Origin: Buxus sempervirens
Lineage: Eukaryota > Streptophyta > Magnoliopsida > Buxales > Buxaceae
DNA: 64,000 bases
Assembly: GCA_947561395.2 (NCBI GenBank)
Contig: OX387191.1
Coordinates: forward strand, 34,427,439 to 34,491,438
Direction of reading: 5' to 3'
Program-made: the position numbers and the translations under genes
The notes under the pieces: generated by a model
What the model was told of the DNA's origin: nothing
What the model saw: only the letters and a program-made list of their open reading frames with translations
Database searches by the model: none
Shown here: positions 1 through 11,057 of the stretch, one piece after another
Layout of the letters: each line of letters starts with the position of its first letter
Position numbering within the stretch: position 1 is the first letter of the stretch

Positions 1-127
1 AAGAGAGGTTTGAGGCTTACCTGGATTCTGGAAACACTCCCGCAGCGATTTCCTTCTTCTCTTGGAGTTCTTCTTTGCGAGAATTCAAAACAAGAGTTGG
101 TTCCCATTTGCTTGAGGAGGAGCCTCC

Positions 128-135
128 TATTTATA
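128..135 (-). promoter_or_regulatory. LTR-A TATA box
   Basis: The minus strand reads CCTATAAATAGG. The same motif occurs at the equivalent place in the LTR of element 2 (22149-22156), about 170 bp downstream of the palindrome cluster. Confidence 0.6.
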
Positions 136-302
136 GGCAAAGGCTAGGGTTAGGGTTGGTGAGAATGGTAGACACAACATAATGTCTATAGCCCACCAAC
201 CTTAACCCTAAGGCTATTTCCGAGATTTCCCCTCATTTAATGAGGGATATGATGGTAAAAGTTAAAAGCTCTCGGAAAACCCTAATTTTGAGCAAAACTG
301 GT

Positions 303-444
303 GTATCCGGTATATCAGGCCGGATACACAAGGCACTTAAGGTATCCGGTATATAATATCGGATACACTAAGCACTGCCTGTATCCGGTATTGATCACCG
401 GATACGAAGAGGACCACTTGTATCCGGCCTCAGTTGCCGGATAC
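303..444. repeat. Palindrome cluster, CCGG dialect (4 units)
   Basis: Four 25-bp inverted repeats of the form GTATCCGGY-N7-RCCGGATAC are spaced 13-20 bp apart. All four keep CCG-N11-CGG. The arms are conserved while the seven central bases vary. Confidence 0.9.
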
Positions 445-534
445 AGGTAAAAATTCATTTTCTTCAATTTTTGTGCTAGCTTTCAAGGAGATAATGATTT
501 TTTATGATTGTTTGTGCAATTTGGGGTGTCTACA

Positions 535-2102
535 CCTAGCGCCAACCTTCCTAACTCAGCGCATACCCCAATTTTTGATAAACAGTGCGACTTTTTATAG
601 ATTTGATCATAGTTCCAGTTTTAGCTTCTAAAATATGTTGGAATGAGTTGATTAAAGTTGGCTTAGCACTCCAGAACAAATTTTGGTGAATTAAATTAGG
701 GTGCATTGGAAGAATAAATCAGAATGGGGATATTCTTTGGAGTTAATAGTAGTAAAGGAAATTTTATTCTTTGGGGATTGTCAGTAGTGAACTCTCAAAC
801 TGTTTCTTCTTCTATTGTCAAACAACTGACTACTTGTTAAGATTTGATGAGTATCGGATTCTGATTTTTGTAAACAACTGGTTATCAAACTTAGATTAAG
901 GAAGTGCGATAATTAAAATTAGTGAATGTAAGTTGAAAATTTCTGAAATGTGGAATTGTCCATTTGGAGCAGATTTATCATGTGCTAGCTTATGGTATTA
1001 CTACATCTGTTTTATTCAAAGGTTATTCAGAACTGATGAGATGGTCATTTGGAAGCTATGAAATTGTTTTATCCTCGCAATTGAATTACTGAATTTACAT
1101 TATGATCGGAAATATATTTGATTTTGTTTCTCCGGGTGTTTATTGGTTGTCGTATGGATTAACATATAAGTGTTTCACTTAATGAGCAAATTGCTGCAAA
1201 TTTTATTGTTGGATGGTTTTTAGTGATTATTTGGAACTGAATTTGGTATTAATAAATTATAGATGATTTTGTTTTCATTGAGCATGACTTTAAGCTGAAC
1301 GAGTAAATAATTTGATAAGTTTGACAAAGTAATAAGGGCGAGACTTAGTGTGAATCCATAGTCTAGTTGTAAGTGAACTTTGTACTTTTTGTTTGGATTA
1401 AGTCTAGGGTTCCTTAGTGCATTTCCTCCATGATGGAGAGGCCTTTCATGAGGGAAGTGCTGCAGCAACTCCCTTTCCACCATAAGGGTGAAGTCACACG
1501 AGTATTTCCGCCATGATGGCGAAGAATTGGATTCCTTGAGCTGTTGCAGTATTTTAATTGGATTGTTTGGAACACTAGTGCTTAGCCACACAAAATAGAC
1601 AAACTTCACGAGTCCCAATATATATAAAGTTTTCCGAATCTGAATGACGATGTTTTCCGAGATTAGATGGATTAACCGAGGTTAACCGTATACTTTACCG
1701 TTTATAACCTATGCATGTTTTGGAACTGTTATAACTGTGTTTTGTGCATGCATTGCTACTTGCTGAGATAGTCGTATCTCACTGCTTTTTTTTTGTTTTC
1801 AGATCTCGGCGAGGACGATATCATGGGGTGGATATTTTGGCAGACTATCTGGAGTATCGTGAGGAGGACTATTTTATTGAGTAGATTATAGTAGTTGGTT
1901 TTTCTTGTTATAGTGAGTTTTATTATGAACCTTGTATTACTTTTGGATGGTGATTGGGAAACTAGTGAACCTTGATATTATGTAATTGAATCTTTATGTC
2001 TTTTATTTCAGGTGTTCCCCTACTCTGTTGATCCTGTGAAATTTTAGTTAACCTTCGGGTACGAGTTATGGTTATTTTACGTAACCCGGATTTGGGGCGG
2101 TA
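535..2102. mobile_element. Chromovirus-like LTR fragment (tentative)
   Basis: This 1.6-kb non-coding stretch ends with a string resembling plant Ty3/gypsy LTR termini (GGATTTGGGGCGGTACA, ending at 2102). It joins LTR-A at 534 and the start of antisense gene 2 at 2103. A T-rich stretch followed by TTTTCAGATCTCGGCGAG at 1783-1813 also resembles Tekay/Del-type LTRs. I could not fix its left end or find a target-site duplication, so family and orientation are uncertain. Confidence 0.4.
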
Positions 2103-2146
2103 CAAGGGATTTCATCAACAGGGGATGACGGTGCAAGAGATGCCAT
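2103..2146 (-). pseudogene. Antisense gene 2 of element 1, 5' coding remnant
   Basis: Only the first 44 coding bases survive, from an ATG at 2146 read on the minus strand to the LTR junction at 2103. The translation begins MASLAPSS and matches the region around MASPAPFSS near the N-terminus of the complete copy at 61231-61968. The rest of the gene and the pol region of element 1 are missing from the window, replaced by the LTR fragments to the left. The non-coding sequence upstream (2147-2240) also aligns with the leader of the complete copy, including a CACAATGACGTTCC block. Confidence 0.6.
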
Positions 2147-2294
2147 GGAATCACCAAAGGAGGCACTAGAAGCAAGGGACGGAGCGCCTAGGGTGTTTTG
2201 GAGCTAAGAAAAACGTCACAATGACGTTCCTCGGGGTTTTAAATAAAAAATTCGAAAAGGAATCAAAAACCGAATTTGATATACAGACAAGCAA

Positions 2295-2402
2295 TGTCCG
2301 TAGAGTAAATGCGGACACGCTGTGTCCACAGATCAAATGTGAACAAAGCATGACCGCATAGTAAATGCGGTCACACCTTGTCCGCATATGAAATGCGGTT
2401 TC
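2295..2402. repeat. Palindrome cluster, CCGCA dialect (4 units), upstream of antisense gene 2
   Basis: Four 23-bp units have 8-bp arms and a 7-bp spacer, for example TGACCGCA-N7-TGCGGTCA at 2350-2372. Three of four keep CCG-N11-CGG. The cluster lies 150-260 bp upstream of the antisense gene 2 start codon, with an A/T-rich TATA-like stretch at 2237-2248 between them. Confidence 0.9.
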
Positions 2403-2414
2403 GGCAAAAAAAAG

Positions 2415-2417
<3 letters not shown>

Positions 2418-2486
<69 letters not shown>
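2418..2486. repeat. (TA)n microsatellite
   Basis: A run of about 34 TA dinucleotides lies between the two antisense genes of element 1. The equivalent region of element 3 (62185-62340) has no such run. Confidence 0.97.
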
Positions 2487-2487
<1 letters not shown>

Positions 2488-3592
2488 CAATAATTGAGAT
2501 GCTGTTTTGAGCTTCACTTGTCCCTGTTTAAACAAGAATCATTCAATGAAGTGCAGAATTTAAATAAAGAAGAGGATAAATGAATGAAATTTCTGTTTTC
2601 ATATATGAATGAGAGTATACATCAATTTGTCAAAATACAAATATACATATGATGTCCTAATCTACTGTTCCTTTGCAGGTCCACCTCCACGGCCTCTGCC
2701 TCGAGATCGACGGTGCCCAAAGACAAGCGACACTATGCGGTAAGCAGTACTACGCTCCATCCTGCCCAAAACAAACTGAACGTCATACATGATGCTCAGA
2801 GGCACAAGGGAAGAGGTCGGGGACTCAGGAGTAACATACCTCAAATCATCTGAAGCAACAGGGGCAGACTTTGGGACATCCATATCTCCGGCAGGCTCAG
2901 AGGCAGAATCAGCAGGAACAGACTTAGCAGCAGGCTCAGCACTCCCACTGGCAGCAGGCTCGGCCGCAGGATTAGACACATTAGGAACATCAACAGCAGG
3001 TATCGGGTCTACCACAGGCTCGACAGTAGCAGGTGTAAGCACCTCATTTTTGCGCTCCCGAAAGAGCCGGAAATGCAAACCCTAAATAGAAAGTCAAACC
3101 ATAAGGGATAAAAATTTGACCTTTTGATCAAGTGGTGATTGGCCACCCTGCTTTATCCCATTGGATAGAGCATCCCGACACGAGTCCAACGCAACTAAGT
3201 TCGCTGGAATCGGAGTCCGGATGAAGGTTCTGTGGGCCAGTCAAACTTGAGGGGGAGCTGAAAGTTGACTTTTCCTCGAAACCCGTGCCAAGTGTTTAGC
3301 TCTATGTCATTGAATAGAGGGCTCCGATACGAGTCTAACGCAATTGAATTTGCTCAAATCAGAGTTCGGGTGAAGGAGATGAGCTGTCGAAGTTTCCGCG
3401 CAGCAAAACCGGAAACTGCACACGTGGCGCAGCAACTGCCCACGTGGCAGCCAACGCAGCAAAATATCTCAGGGACTAAATCTTAAATATCAAAAATTCG
3501 TACGGGGCGATCCGTAGATATCCAAAAGTGTCAAATCGGTCAAATCGGTCGAATCGGTCAAGTCGAAGGGCAAATCCGTAATTTTTTGATTT

Positions 3593-3827
3593 GTATCCGG
3601 TCAAATATACCGGATACACGTACCCTTGTGTATATCCGGATTTGAAGGCCGGATACGGAGATTTTCTCGCGCAAGATCGCCCGACAGATTCGCGACGGCA
3701 TTAAATTTTGAAATGATTATGTTTGTATTCGGCATTAAGTGCCGGATATAAAGAAATCTCTGTGTATCCGGTCATGAAGACCGGATATGAATAAGCCTCA
3801 GTGTATCCGGCCTGAGTTGCCGGATAC
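3593..3827. repeat. Palindrome cluster, CCGG dialect (5 units), LTR-B1 promoter
   Basis: Five units of GTATCCGGY-N7-RCCGGATAY end 12 bp before the TATA box at 3839. Four keep CCG-N11-CGG exactly; the fifth has a single change to TCG. Confidence 0.9.
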
Positions 3828-3838
3828 ATTAATGTGTC

Positions 3839-3846
3839 TATAAATA
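3839..3846 (+). promoter_or_regulatory. LTR-B1 TATA box
   Basis: TATAAATA lies directly downstream of the palindrome cluster, and a pyrimidine-rich transcribed leader follows. Confidence 0.65.
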
Positions 3847-4873
3847 GCAAACCAGCAGCTCATATCCGGGGTTGGCTTCTTTTTGGCTGTTCTCCCCTTT
3901 CTTCCCCCACTGTGTCAGCTCCGAAAACTCCTCCTTCCTACCCCCCTTTGGTCCTATAACCCCCCAAGCATCATCTTAACGCTCCCCCTTCCTCCTTTTC
4001 TTCTCCTTCTCCATCTTCATCCCACCAAGAAGGAGAGTACCTGTTGTTGGTGTGTAAAGGGAGGGCTCCAGCACCTGTTCTTGCTCCAAGGAGAAGGCTA
4101 CACACTTCAAAGGGGTTTCAAACCCCAAGGTATTGTTCCTTGACATGATTTATTCAACATATATTAAAATGAGCATCTCTTGAGCATGATATAATTTTTG
4201 TTGTCTAAGCATGTCTCACCTGGCTGATCTTGGTTATCTTGTTTGCATGGGGGAGCATGTTCCCCCATTTTGGTCATCCATCTAATGTACCCCATATTTA
4301 AACCCCCCTTCTCATCCTTTCTTTGCTGTTTTGTGTTGGTTATTAGCAATCTTGTTTACAGCCATGATGCATGCTTAGGTAACATGATAGATTTTCGGTA
4401 TGTCACTGCCATATAACCTCGTCCCCCACTTTAGTTTGCTGTTTTGGTGCGTTTACCATAATTCCCAAGCCCACTTTAGGTAGCAATGGTAGGTGCACTC
4501 TCACACACACTTTGATAGGTAGTTTGTGCTGTAAATTCCATAATGAGTCCAATTTATGTGGGTGTTTGGGTCATTGGCTCTCGTGGTATGGAAGGAACCA
4601 GAGCAAGGGCTCTATTTGGTCCTTGTTCTGCCATTGAGTTGAGCCATTAGCGGTCCCTGTTAACCCCCTGTGGTAGCTTGCTGTCTAGCTAGCTCATTTG
4701 CTATCCCAGCCCCATCTTTTCCCTTTGGTCCTCACAACCCTTTGAGAGAGCCAAGTGGCTCTCACCTGAACTAATGTGGGCTCACACAGGAGCCCACGCA
4801 ATCATTAGAACATCCCAAGAAGCATAAAAAACCCAACCCCACTGCCAAAAATCCGAAAACAGGCTTCTGTGCA

Positions 4874-5016
4874 TTGATCCGGCAACTCAGGCCGGATCAA
4901 CATAAGCCTGTGTGTAGCCGGCAATAGATGCCGGATACACAGAGACCAGTGTATAGCCGGCAACAGATGCCGGATACACAGTGACTTGTGTGTAACCGGC
5001 ATCTCAGGCCGGCTAC
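4874..5016. repeat. Second palindrome cluster in LTR-B1, CCGG dialect (4 units)
   Basis: Four units about 1 kb downstream of the TATA box, for example GATCCGGC-N7-GCCGGATC and GTAACCGGC-N7-GCCGGCTAC. All keep CCG-N11-CGG and the same dialect as the promoter cluster of this LTR. Confidence 0.88.
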
Positions 5017-8000
5017 ACTGCCAGACTTCATTTTGAGCCATTTTTCTGATCTTACGTGATTTCTTGGTTTGTTTGATCAAATCCGAATGAACCAGAAGGG
5101 TTTCCGGGTCACCCAGAAACCCAAAATGGGCCATGGACCGACCCGGTCCAAATTGATTTCCGGTGGGCCTTCCAACGGGGCCCACCAAGCCCGACCAACC
5201 CACTTGTGCCTAAATAAGATAAACAAGAGATTTGAGTGGGCCAGACCAATTGAGGCCCACCCAAGCCCTAATTGGGCCATGCATGATTAAAGTAGGATGT
5301 GGTTTGGCCGAGACCACGGGTAGGGCCTATCGGGCCCACTAAGCCCATGAACCCAACCAACTTAGGGTTTCAAAACCCTAACTTAGGAAGTCTTGGGCTT
5401 TCAAACCCAAGCCCAGGTAAAAGGCCCCAAGCCCAACACTTGGCCATTTTGGCACAGATAAGCAAGATAATCAAAACCCCTTGGCAACCAACTGCGGGGC
5501 CCACCCAAGGGCCCGCAAGGCAATCCCGGCCCACTTTTGACATGAAATCCACTTAACTAATCCAACCGGAACTTCAAAATAAAATCAATTCAAAATTGAA
5601 CCAAAGTCCAAAGGGCCACACTTGGCCCACCAAGGGACATGTGGGCTCAACCAAGCCCACCAAGGAATCCGCGGGCCTTCCAACGAGGCCCGCCCAATCA
5701 GACTCACACCACTTTAAGCTAAGAAAGATAAAACCAAGTAAAGGGACCCATACCACTTTGGCGGTACCGCCAGACTTAATCAAATCACATGCTGGAATAG
5801 GAATCGGGTGAGTGAGAGACCAGATTTGACTCAAACCAGGGAAACCTATGGGACCCGTCACTTGACGGGGTGGACTGGGGTGTCTACGGACTTCCCCAGA
5901 CCGCAACCGAGAACCTACTTAGAATCTCAAGCCGTAGACCAAGCCTTAATAGAAAAACTTAGGCACCCAGGTGTCTGCCTGCACCCCATCAGGCAGTGGC
6001 GACTCCAAACAAATCCCGAGCCACGCATCGTTTTGCGTGCGCCTCGTCGTGCGACCGAAATCGGGTGTGCACAGTAGGATCTGCCTCAGGCACCTCCTCT
6101 GTTACATTGGCCTCCTCGCCAGGCTCCATCTCAACATCTACCTCAACAGTCATATCTGGAGCGGTCCCTGGTGCTGGGGCAAACTCTGGAACGTCCATTG
6201 CAGCGTGAGCAGCAGCAGATGTGGTATCAACCTCTATCTCCGGCAGTACTGCGAGCACCTCTACCGACCGAGAAGGAGTCACGAACTCCACTCGTGCCAC
6301 TGAAAATACCTCACCACTGAAGCACGTGGGACGAGGTGGAGTATGTGAACTGGAAAAGGGTTGGCTGTGTCATCCTGAAAATAAGAAAAGAATTCTAATC
6401 AAAACAGAATGAACAGATATAAGAAGCAAAAATTGAAAGAGGTGAATAATCTACCTGTGTGTGAGATGGACCCACCTGGTCCTGAGCATGAGACGGACCT
6501 GCCTGGTCCTGTGCCATAGCTAACTGTGCCCTGAGATCTGCAATAAGAACTCCCGCTTTGCCAACTAACGCTCTAAATCAGCATAATGAGCCCGAATCTC
6601 CGCTAACTGAGCGTCATCAAATAAAAGAGAAGATGTCAGAAATTCCTAGTCAAATTGAAGATAGGAAATGAAGTCAAAAGAGGGAAAGGCATACCGTGGT
6701 GTTGTAGGCTCGGACCATCACCCCTCCTATCTCTGTAACTCCGCCTCGGACAAGCATGGGTGGCATGAGGCACCCAATCGAGGCCTGCCTAAACTAGGCA
6801 TCATAGTCACCCTCTATTATCAGAGTCTCTGCCTTCGTCCAATCTAGGAACTGAGCAGGCTCGACAGGCCTGGGAGGAAAGGAAGAAGTAGTATCGAGAG
6901 GGATAACAAGAATCCGAGGCTCTCCGGTGTGCTGATAGAAGAAACGGTCGCCAAAATACCAAATGCTACCCATCTAACCAATGAAGAACTGGTATCGCTG
7001 ATGCCTCTGGTCAGGGGCAAATGCATCATCAACAATAGCCTGCAGAGCGATCGCCTCCGGAATGTCCTCGAACCGGGGAACAAACAACTGAGAAGCAAAA
7101 AAGGGATGTTAGGCATGTGATTCAAGGAAGAAAAAAACTACTCACATCCGTCCTACAAAGCCGGTCCAGATGAGCCTGAGCATACCTAAGTCGACTCTTC
7201 TCAGAGTCGTGCTCTACGTAGCTCCATTTACGAGCCATCGGGAACATGCCCTCTGGCATTGTAGAGGTCGAGCGGAAGTAGCGAATATACACCCTGGCAA
7301 AGAACTGCAGAAAAAGAAAAGAAGGTCAGAAGAATAAAAAGGAGAAAAAGAAAAAGAAAAAAAGAAATGTGTATTTCACCTGCAAGAAGGACCAGAAAAA
7401 TCTGCACCCAACTTCGGCACCTCGGGAGGTGGAAAGACCGCTAACGGCTCGGCGCAGGCCAGCCAAAATAGTGCCGAAGATGAGCAGGCCCCATGCGTAC
7501 CTCCTTGCCCACGGCAGGTCCCTCAACAAGCTCAAAAAAGGAGGACTGACGAAAGTCGTATCCTTCGGGCAAAAGCAAGAGCCCATCATATGAAAGAAGA
7601 TGAAGTGAAAGGCGAAGGGAAAATCCGCATGGTTGACAGCAATCTGACTGAATCCTCTCTCTCGGAAGGCCTCTCTCAACCAAGTCAAGGATAACTTAGG
7701 CCTCCCTCCATCCCAAGCCTCTGGGGGCATCGCACCATATCCAAGAAGGGCAGCAATCTCAAGATCATCCGGCCTCACCAGCTCTGGGATGATATCTCCA
7801 GACATCCTAATCCCGGTGATGAGCGTGAAGTCGGACGGCCGAATCCCAATCTCTATGTCTGGAAAGTAAAAGCTCAGGGTCTCTGGGAAAAATCTCTCGA
7901 GCATCGCTGTAATAAGAGCCTGATCCAAACGTACGCCAGGGTTGGTGATGAAATGTCCAAATCCAAACAAGCCTAGCTCCTGACAAAATGCTGAACCACA

Positions 8001-8542
8001 ACCCCCGAGGAATCTGGTGAAGCTGGCCCAACTCCCTCGATAGTGGGATAGAGGATACTCCAAAGGGATATCTACCCTAATACAAGATAAGGGATGAGTC
8101 CTCAAGCCATGTAGAAGGTCTATATCCCTAATCTACGTTGCAATCGCCTTAGGGATATCAACTCGAGTCTGAGACTCCTCCCCACCTCGGCCTCTGCCAC
8201 GGCCCCTGCCTAGGCCTCCGCCACGGCCTCCATCATGGCCCATACCTTGGTGCCCGCCAAGGCCCCTGCCTCGGCCAGGAGCCTCAGCAACTGGCTAAGG
8301 AAAAAAATTGAAAGTAGAAATGATCAGGGTGAAGGATTTTGAGAAAGAAGCTGAATTTCAAAAGGGTTAGGGTATACCTCTGGGGTCGCCTCATGCGAAC
8401 CCTCAGAAGGAAGATCGGGGACATCCGAGTCAGAGTCTCTCCCCGCTCTCAAAGATGAGGCCACATCAGCATGATCCCTCCGAACCCTAGAAGAAGAGGG
8501 CTCATCTTCAGGATCTCTAGGAGCTGAACGGATACGGGCCAT

Positions 8543-9706
8543 CTGCGAGTTAAAATCAGGGAGATGATTCATTATATTTTTCCCTAAAAATTTTTATCTG
8601 TTGGGCATTAATTTTTACCGCTTTTATTGGTTAATTCTGAATGGGTTTGTTTGGTTGCAGGAAATAGGAAGTGGAAATTAAAAGGAATCATCTGAGGAGT
8701 TCCCAACTCCAGGACCTAAAGATCATTTCCATGCTTTTACACATAAGAATCGTATATAGGAGGCAAAACCCCTTATATATGATATAAAAAAAAAGAAAAA
8801 AAAAAGAGAAATGAATTTCCTAAATGCCTAAGAGTTCTTGGTTTATCTCTAACCTCTAATTTGTTCATAGAATGCCTAAATTCCCTAATTGCTAAATTTT
8901 GTGTTGTTTCAGGAAGTCAACAAAAGGATCTTGAACATTGCAAATAGAGGACATCAATGTGTCAAAAAGCATAAAAAACCATGAAGAAGCATGAGACATA
9001 CAGCAATTTGGGGATTTATTCAAAGCATGGTGTATTCAAAATCAGAGAATCCTTCAGTGTTGAACAATGCAGAAAAAGTAAAATTTGAGGAATCAAGGAT
9101 TCATTAACAGATAGAGCATTGGCAGAAAAATTAGAGCAATACAAGCCATGGACAGATACAGAAATTTGGGGATTATCAGTATTTGTGTTCAAAGTGCTCA
9201 CAGATTGCCAATGGCAAAAGGAATCAGAAAAGATTAATGCGCCCAACCCAAAAGCATTCTATTCCAGATCACTGTCTCAAGGTGATCAAACAAATAGAAT
9301 GAGAAGCAAGGATAGTTGTCCAAATGCAAACAATGTGTCTATAGCCTTGAATTTCAAAGAAGAACGAGTGTTGGAACATGTTACAAGTGCACGCAGTAAT
9401 GCTCAAATGATTAGAAAATGAGAATTTTAATCATGGTATATTGGCAAGGAAATTGCAGCATGGCATCTGAGAGCAACTAAAAGGCAAAGCGGATACATCC
9501 ACAAGCTATCCGGGGTCCATCCAAAAATTGGTCCATGGTTCATGAATCACAAAATACACAAATTCATCATGAGTATGAGCAAGCTTAAAATTGGGGATTC
9601 TTTCCAATCAAGAACAAGGGATCAAATTCGTTCAGGGAATCAAGTTCATTCAGTCATGGAAGCAATATGATTTGCTAGCAAGAAGAAGCAGTGATCGGCC
9701 ACTTAC
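8543..9706 (-). other. 5' intron of antisense gene 1 (element 1)
   Basis: On the minus strand a donor ACAG/GTAAGT (junction 9707/9706) and an acceptor CTCGCAG/ATG (8543/8542) would join a 5' exon directly to the start codon of antisense gene 1. I see no credible coding sequence inside. Splicing is inferred from the consensus sites only. Confidence 0.5.
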
Positions 9707-10035
9707 CTGTTTATCTAAAATGAGGTTTTTGCAAAGAAAAAATTGAAGCTTGGTCTCACCCAAGCTTCCAAAGCAAGAGATTTGCTAGTCTTTCGAGTGA
9801 GGTCTTAAGTGGCGAAGAGGAGCAATGTTGCGGCAATCAAAGGGATTAATCGCCAAAGGCAGCGTCACTGATGCATTCCAACAGAGATTGAAGTTGCCGG
9901 AGAAGAAGCCATTGCCGGAGGAGATGAGTCACCGGAGAAGAAGAGGGCAAAAAACCGTAAGAAGGGTTGCGGTCGCAGAGGTCTTGGGGATGAAATGCGA
10001 GTAGAAGAAATGAACCAGGCTAGTTGAGTTAGCTA
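9707..10035 (-). other. Predicted 5' untranslated exon of antisense gene 1
   Basis: This minus-strand exon would start near an A/T-rich TATA-like stretch (CCCTTTTATTAG at 10032-10043) and end at the donor 9707. It contains a short upstream reading frame beginning MASSPATSIS that stops after about 15 codons. The palindrome cluster 10052-10158 lies immediately upstream, the arrangement also seen at LTR-B promoters. The transcription start is inferred. Confidence 0.45.
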
Positions 10036-10051
10036 ATAAAAGGGCCCTAGA

Positions 10052-10158
10052 AAACCGCAGAAGAAACACGGACAGTTCAAGACCGCAAAGATAATGCGGT
10101 CATGGCGTTTCCACATTCAAAATGCGGACGAAGCCAAACCACATTATAAATGTGGGCA
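10052..10158. repeat. Palindrome cluster, CCGCA dialect (4 units), upstream of antisense gene 1
   Basis: Four 7-bp-spacer units include AAACCGCA-N7-CACGGACA and GACCGCA-N7-TGCGGTC. Two keep CCG-N11-CGG; the other two differ by CCG-to-CCA changes. The dialect matches the other two clusters of element 1 (2295-2402 and 10598-10704). Confidence 0.85.
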
Positions 10159-10480
10159 TCACAAGAAAAAAAGAATTTTCGTCATTTTCTCCATACTTTT
10201 TAGGAGATTAATGTCCATTTTAATAGTAAATTGCAAGGATTACCACTTCACCCATTTTTATTTGCTCAAATCTCACTTCATAGCCATGAGTGCTTAATGA
10301 GATTGGAGAGGAGGATTTGCCCCTTAAAGTTAGGGACTTTTTGGCAAATCCTCTACACAAATACTTTTTCCAAAATTACCCTTTTAATCCTTGCAAGTTG
10401 CAATTAGCTGGACAAATCTAAAAAAAGGTGCAATTTGTGGGTCTTTTGGCTCTCTGCTGATAATTGGTTCCAATTCCAGC
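10159..10480 (+). other. 3' untranslated region of element 1
   Basis: Non-coding sequence between the antisense gene 1 promoter and the polypurine tract. Parts of it (10200-10480) are related, in reverse complement, to 22580-22930 of element 2, including a segment about lower-case-like CCTAACTTTAAGG homologues, which marks both as the same 3' region. Confidence 0.5.
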
Positions 10481-10494
10481 AAAGAGGGGGTAGT
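10481..10494 (+). other. Polypurine tract of element 1
   Basis: AAAGAGGGGGTAGT immediately precedes the LTR start TGTAGACACC. This plus-strand priming site shows that 10495-12633 is a 3' LTR and that element 1 lies on the plus strand. Confidence 0.75.
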
Positions 10495-10597
10495 TGTAGA
10501 CACCCCAAATTGCATTACAAGATGAGAAAATAAAGGAAAATATTTAATTGGGGTTTGAAACAGGTCAAAAAAGGTGAAAATTTGGTCAAACCTGTGC

Positions 10598-10704
10598 TGC
10601 CCACATTTGGTATGCGGATGTACCTTGACCGCATTTGATCTGCAGTCATTACGTGACCGCATTGAAGATTCGGTCAAGGCATGACCGCAATCAATATGCG
10701 GTCA
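10598..10704. repeat. Palindrome cluster, CCGCA dialect (4 units), LTR of element 1
   Basis: Four units of the type TGACCGCA-N7-TGCGGTCA (best copy 10682-10704). Two keep CCG-N11-CGG; the others carry single C-to-T or G-to-A type changes. Confidence 0.88.
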
Positions 10705-10776
10705 CGGATAGTTTTGTGCATTTTCTCAATTGTTAGATTTCTGAGCCTTATTTACACTCCTACCTCTCTCTAGGAG

Positions 10777-10910
10777 GAGTGGGCATCGTCTACAGCCCCC
10801 GCTGTAAACAGCCCCTCACATGTATGGTGTGGGGCCCCCCAAATGAATGGTGGGGCCCACACGGAATGTGAGGGGCTGTTTACAGCCCCCGCTGTAGAGG
10901 ATGAACGCTC
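10777..10910. mobile_element. Mutator-type MITE, 134 bp, in LTR-A
   Basis: The ends GAGTGGGCATC and GATGAACGCTC are imperfect terminal inverted repeats, and the inverted homology continues inward (CTACAGC, TGTAAACAGCCCCTCACAT). The flanks carry an exact 9-bp duplication, ctctaggag, at 10768-10776 and 10911-10919. A 9-bp target duplication is typical of Mutator-like elements. The centre is non-coding. Confidence 0.85.
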
Positions 10911-11049
10911 CTCTAGGAGGTGTGATCTTCTATTTTTACCCTCCGTGGTTTGTTAAATTTACTACAACCCATGTTTTAAAATTGAGTTGGAACATTCTAG
11001 AACCTTATTTTGGCATACCCTTGGGACCAACCATGTCCTTAGGTTTGCC

Positions 11050-11057
11050 TATAGATA
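11050..11057 (+). promoter_or_regulatory. LTR-A TATA-like box, element 1
   Basis: GCCTATAGATAG stands where the other LTR-A copies have GCCTATAAATAG, so this copy has a one-base change in its TATA box. Confidence 0.5.

Larger units (their letters stand above)
1..534 (-). mobile_element. LTR-A fragment, promoter-proximal end, minus orientation
   Basis: This is the upstream (U3) end of an Ogre/Tat-like LTR read on the minus strand; the rest lies left of the window. It aligns with 22014-22566, the same part of the 3' LTR of element 2, and shares the terminal motif TGTAGACACCCC read on the minus strand and ending at 534. It carries a TATA box at 128-135 and a palindrome cluster at 303-444 of the CCGG dialect, unlike the CCGA dialect of element 2. 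No polypurine tract follows at 535, so it may be a solo LTR or a truncated copy. Confidence 0.8.
3034..6073 (+). mobile_element. Solo LTR-B1
   Basis: A 3040-bp LTR runs from TGTAAGCACC to GGGTGTGCACA, flanked by an imperfect 5-bp target duplication (gcagg at 3029-3033, gtagg at 6074-6078). No PBS, coding region or second LTR is present, so it is a solo LTR. It interrupts the last exon of antisense gene 1. It has a TATA box at 3839, palindrome clusters on both sides of it, and the U5 motif GGCAGTGGCGACTCC at 5993-6007, which resembles LTR-A and other Ogre/Tat LTRs. Confidence 0.85.
2662..8542 (-). pseudogene. Antisense gene 1 of element 1 (PMD-like), multi-exon, broken
   Basis: This spliced gene is opposite to its host retroelement. 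Exons read on the minus strand: 8542-8378 (start codon, 55 codons), 8294-7380, 7304-7146, 7087-6695, about 6618-6455, and a last exon 6374-2662 split by LTR-B1 (3034-6073). Exon 2 has a glycine/arginine-rich stretch, then a region resembling the plant mobile domain (around LERFFPETLSFYF and IRPSDFTLITGI). The last exon is Ala/Glu/Pro-rich and ends in an RGRGRGGG tail. Breaks: stops in exon 2 near 8147 and at two places in the fourth exon (Q to stop, W to stop), a degraded acceptor before the fifth exon, and a frameshift in the last exon. Donors and acceptors otherwise match the copy in element 3, and the fourth exon is 393 bp in both. The PMD assignment is by motif impression. Confidence 0.7.

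Noticed and set aside
303-444. Regularly spaced palindromes reminiscent of a CRISPR array
   Set aside because: Units and gaps are irregular, the centres vary rather than the spacers, the same arms recur at LTR promoters across the window, and the DNA is plant nuclear.
9119-9421. A 100-codon plus-strand frame in element 1
   Set aside because: No recognisable domain or conserved counterpart; it lies in the predicted intron of antisense gene 1.
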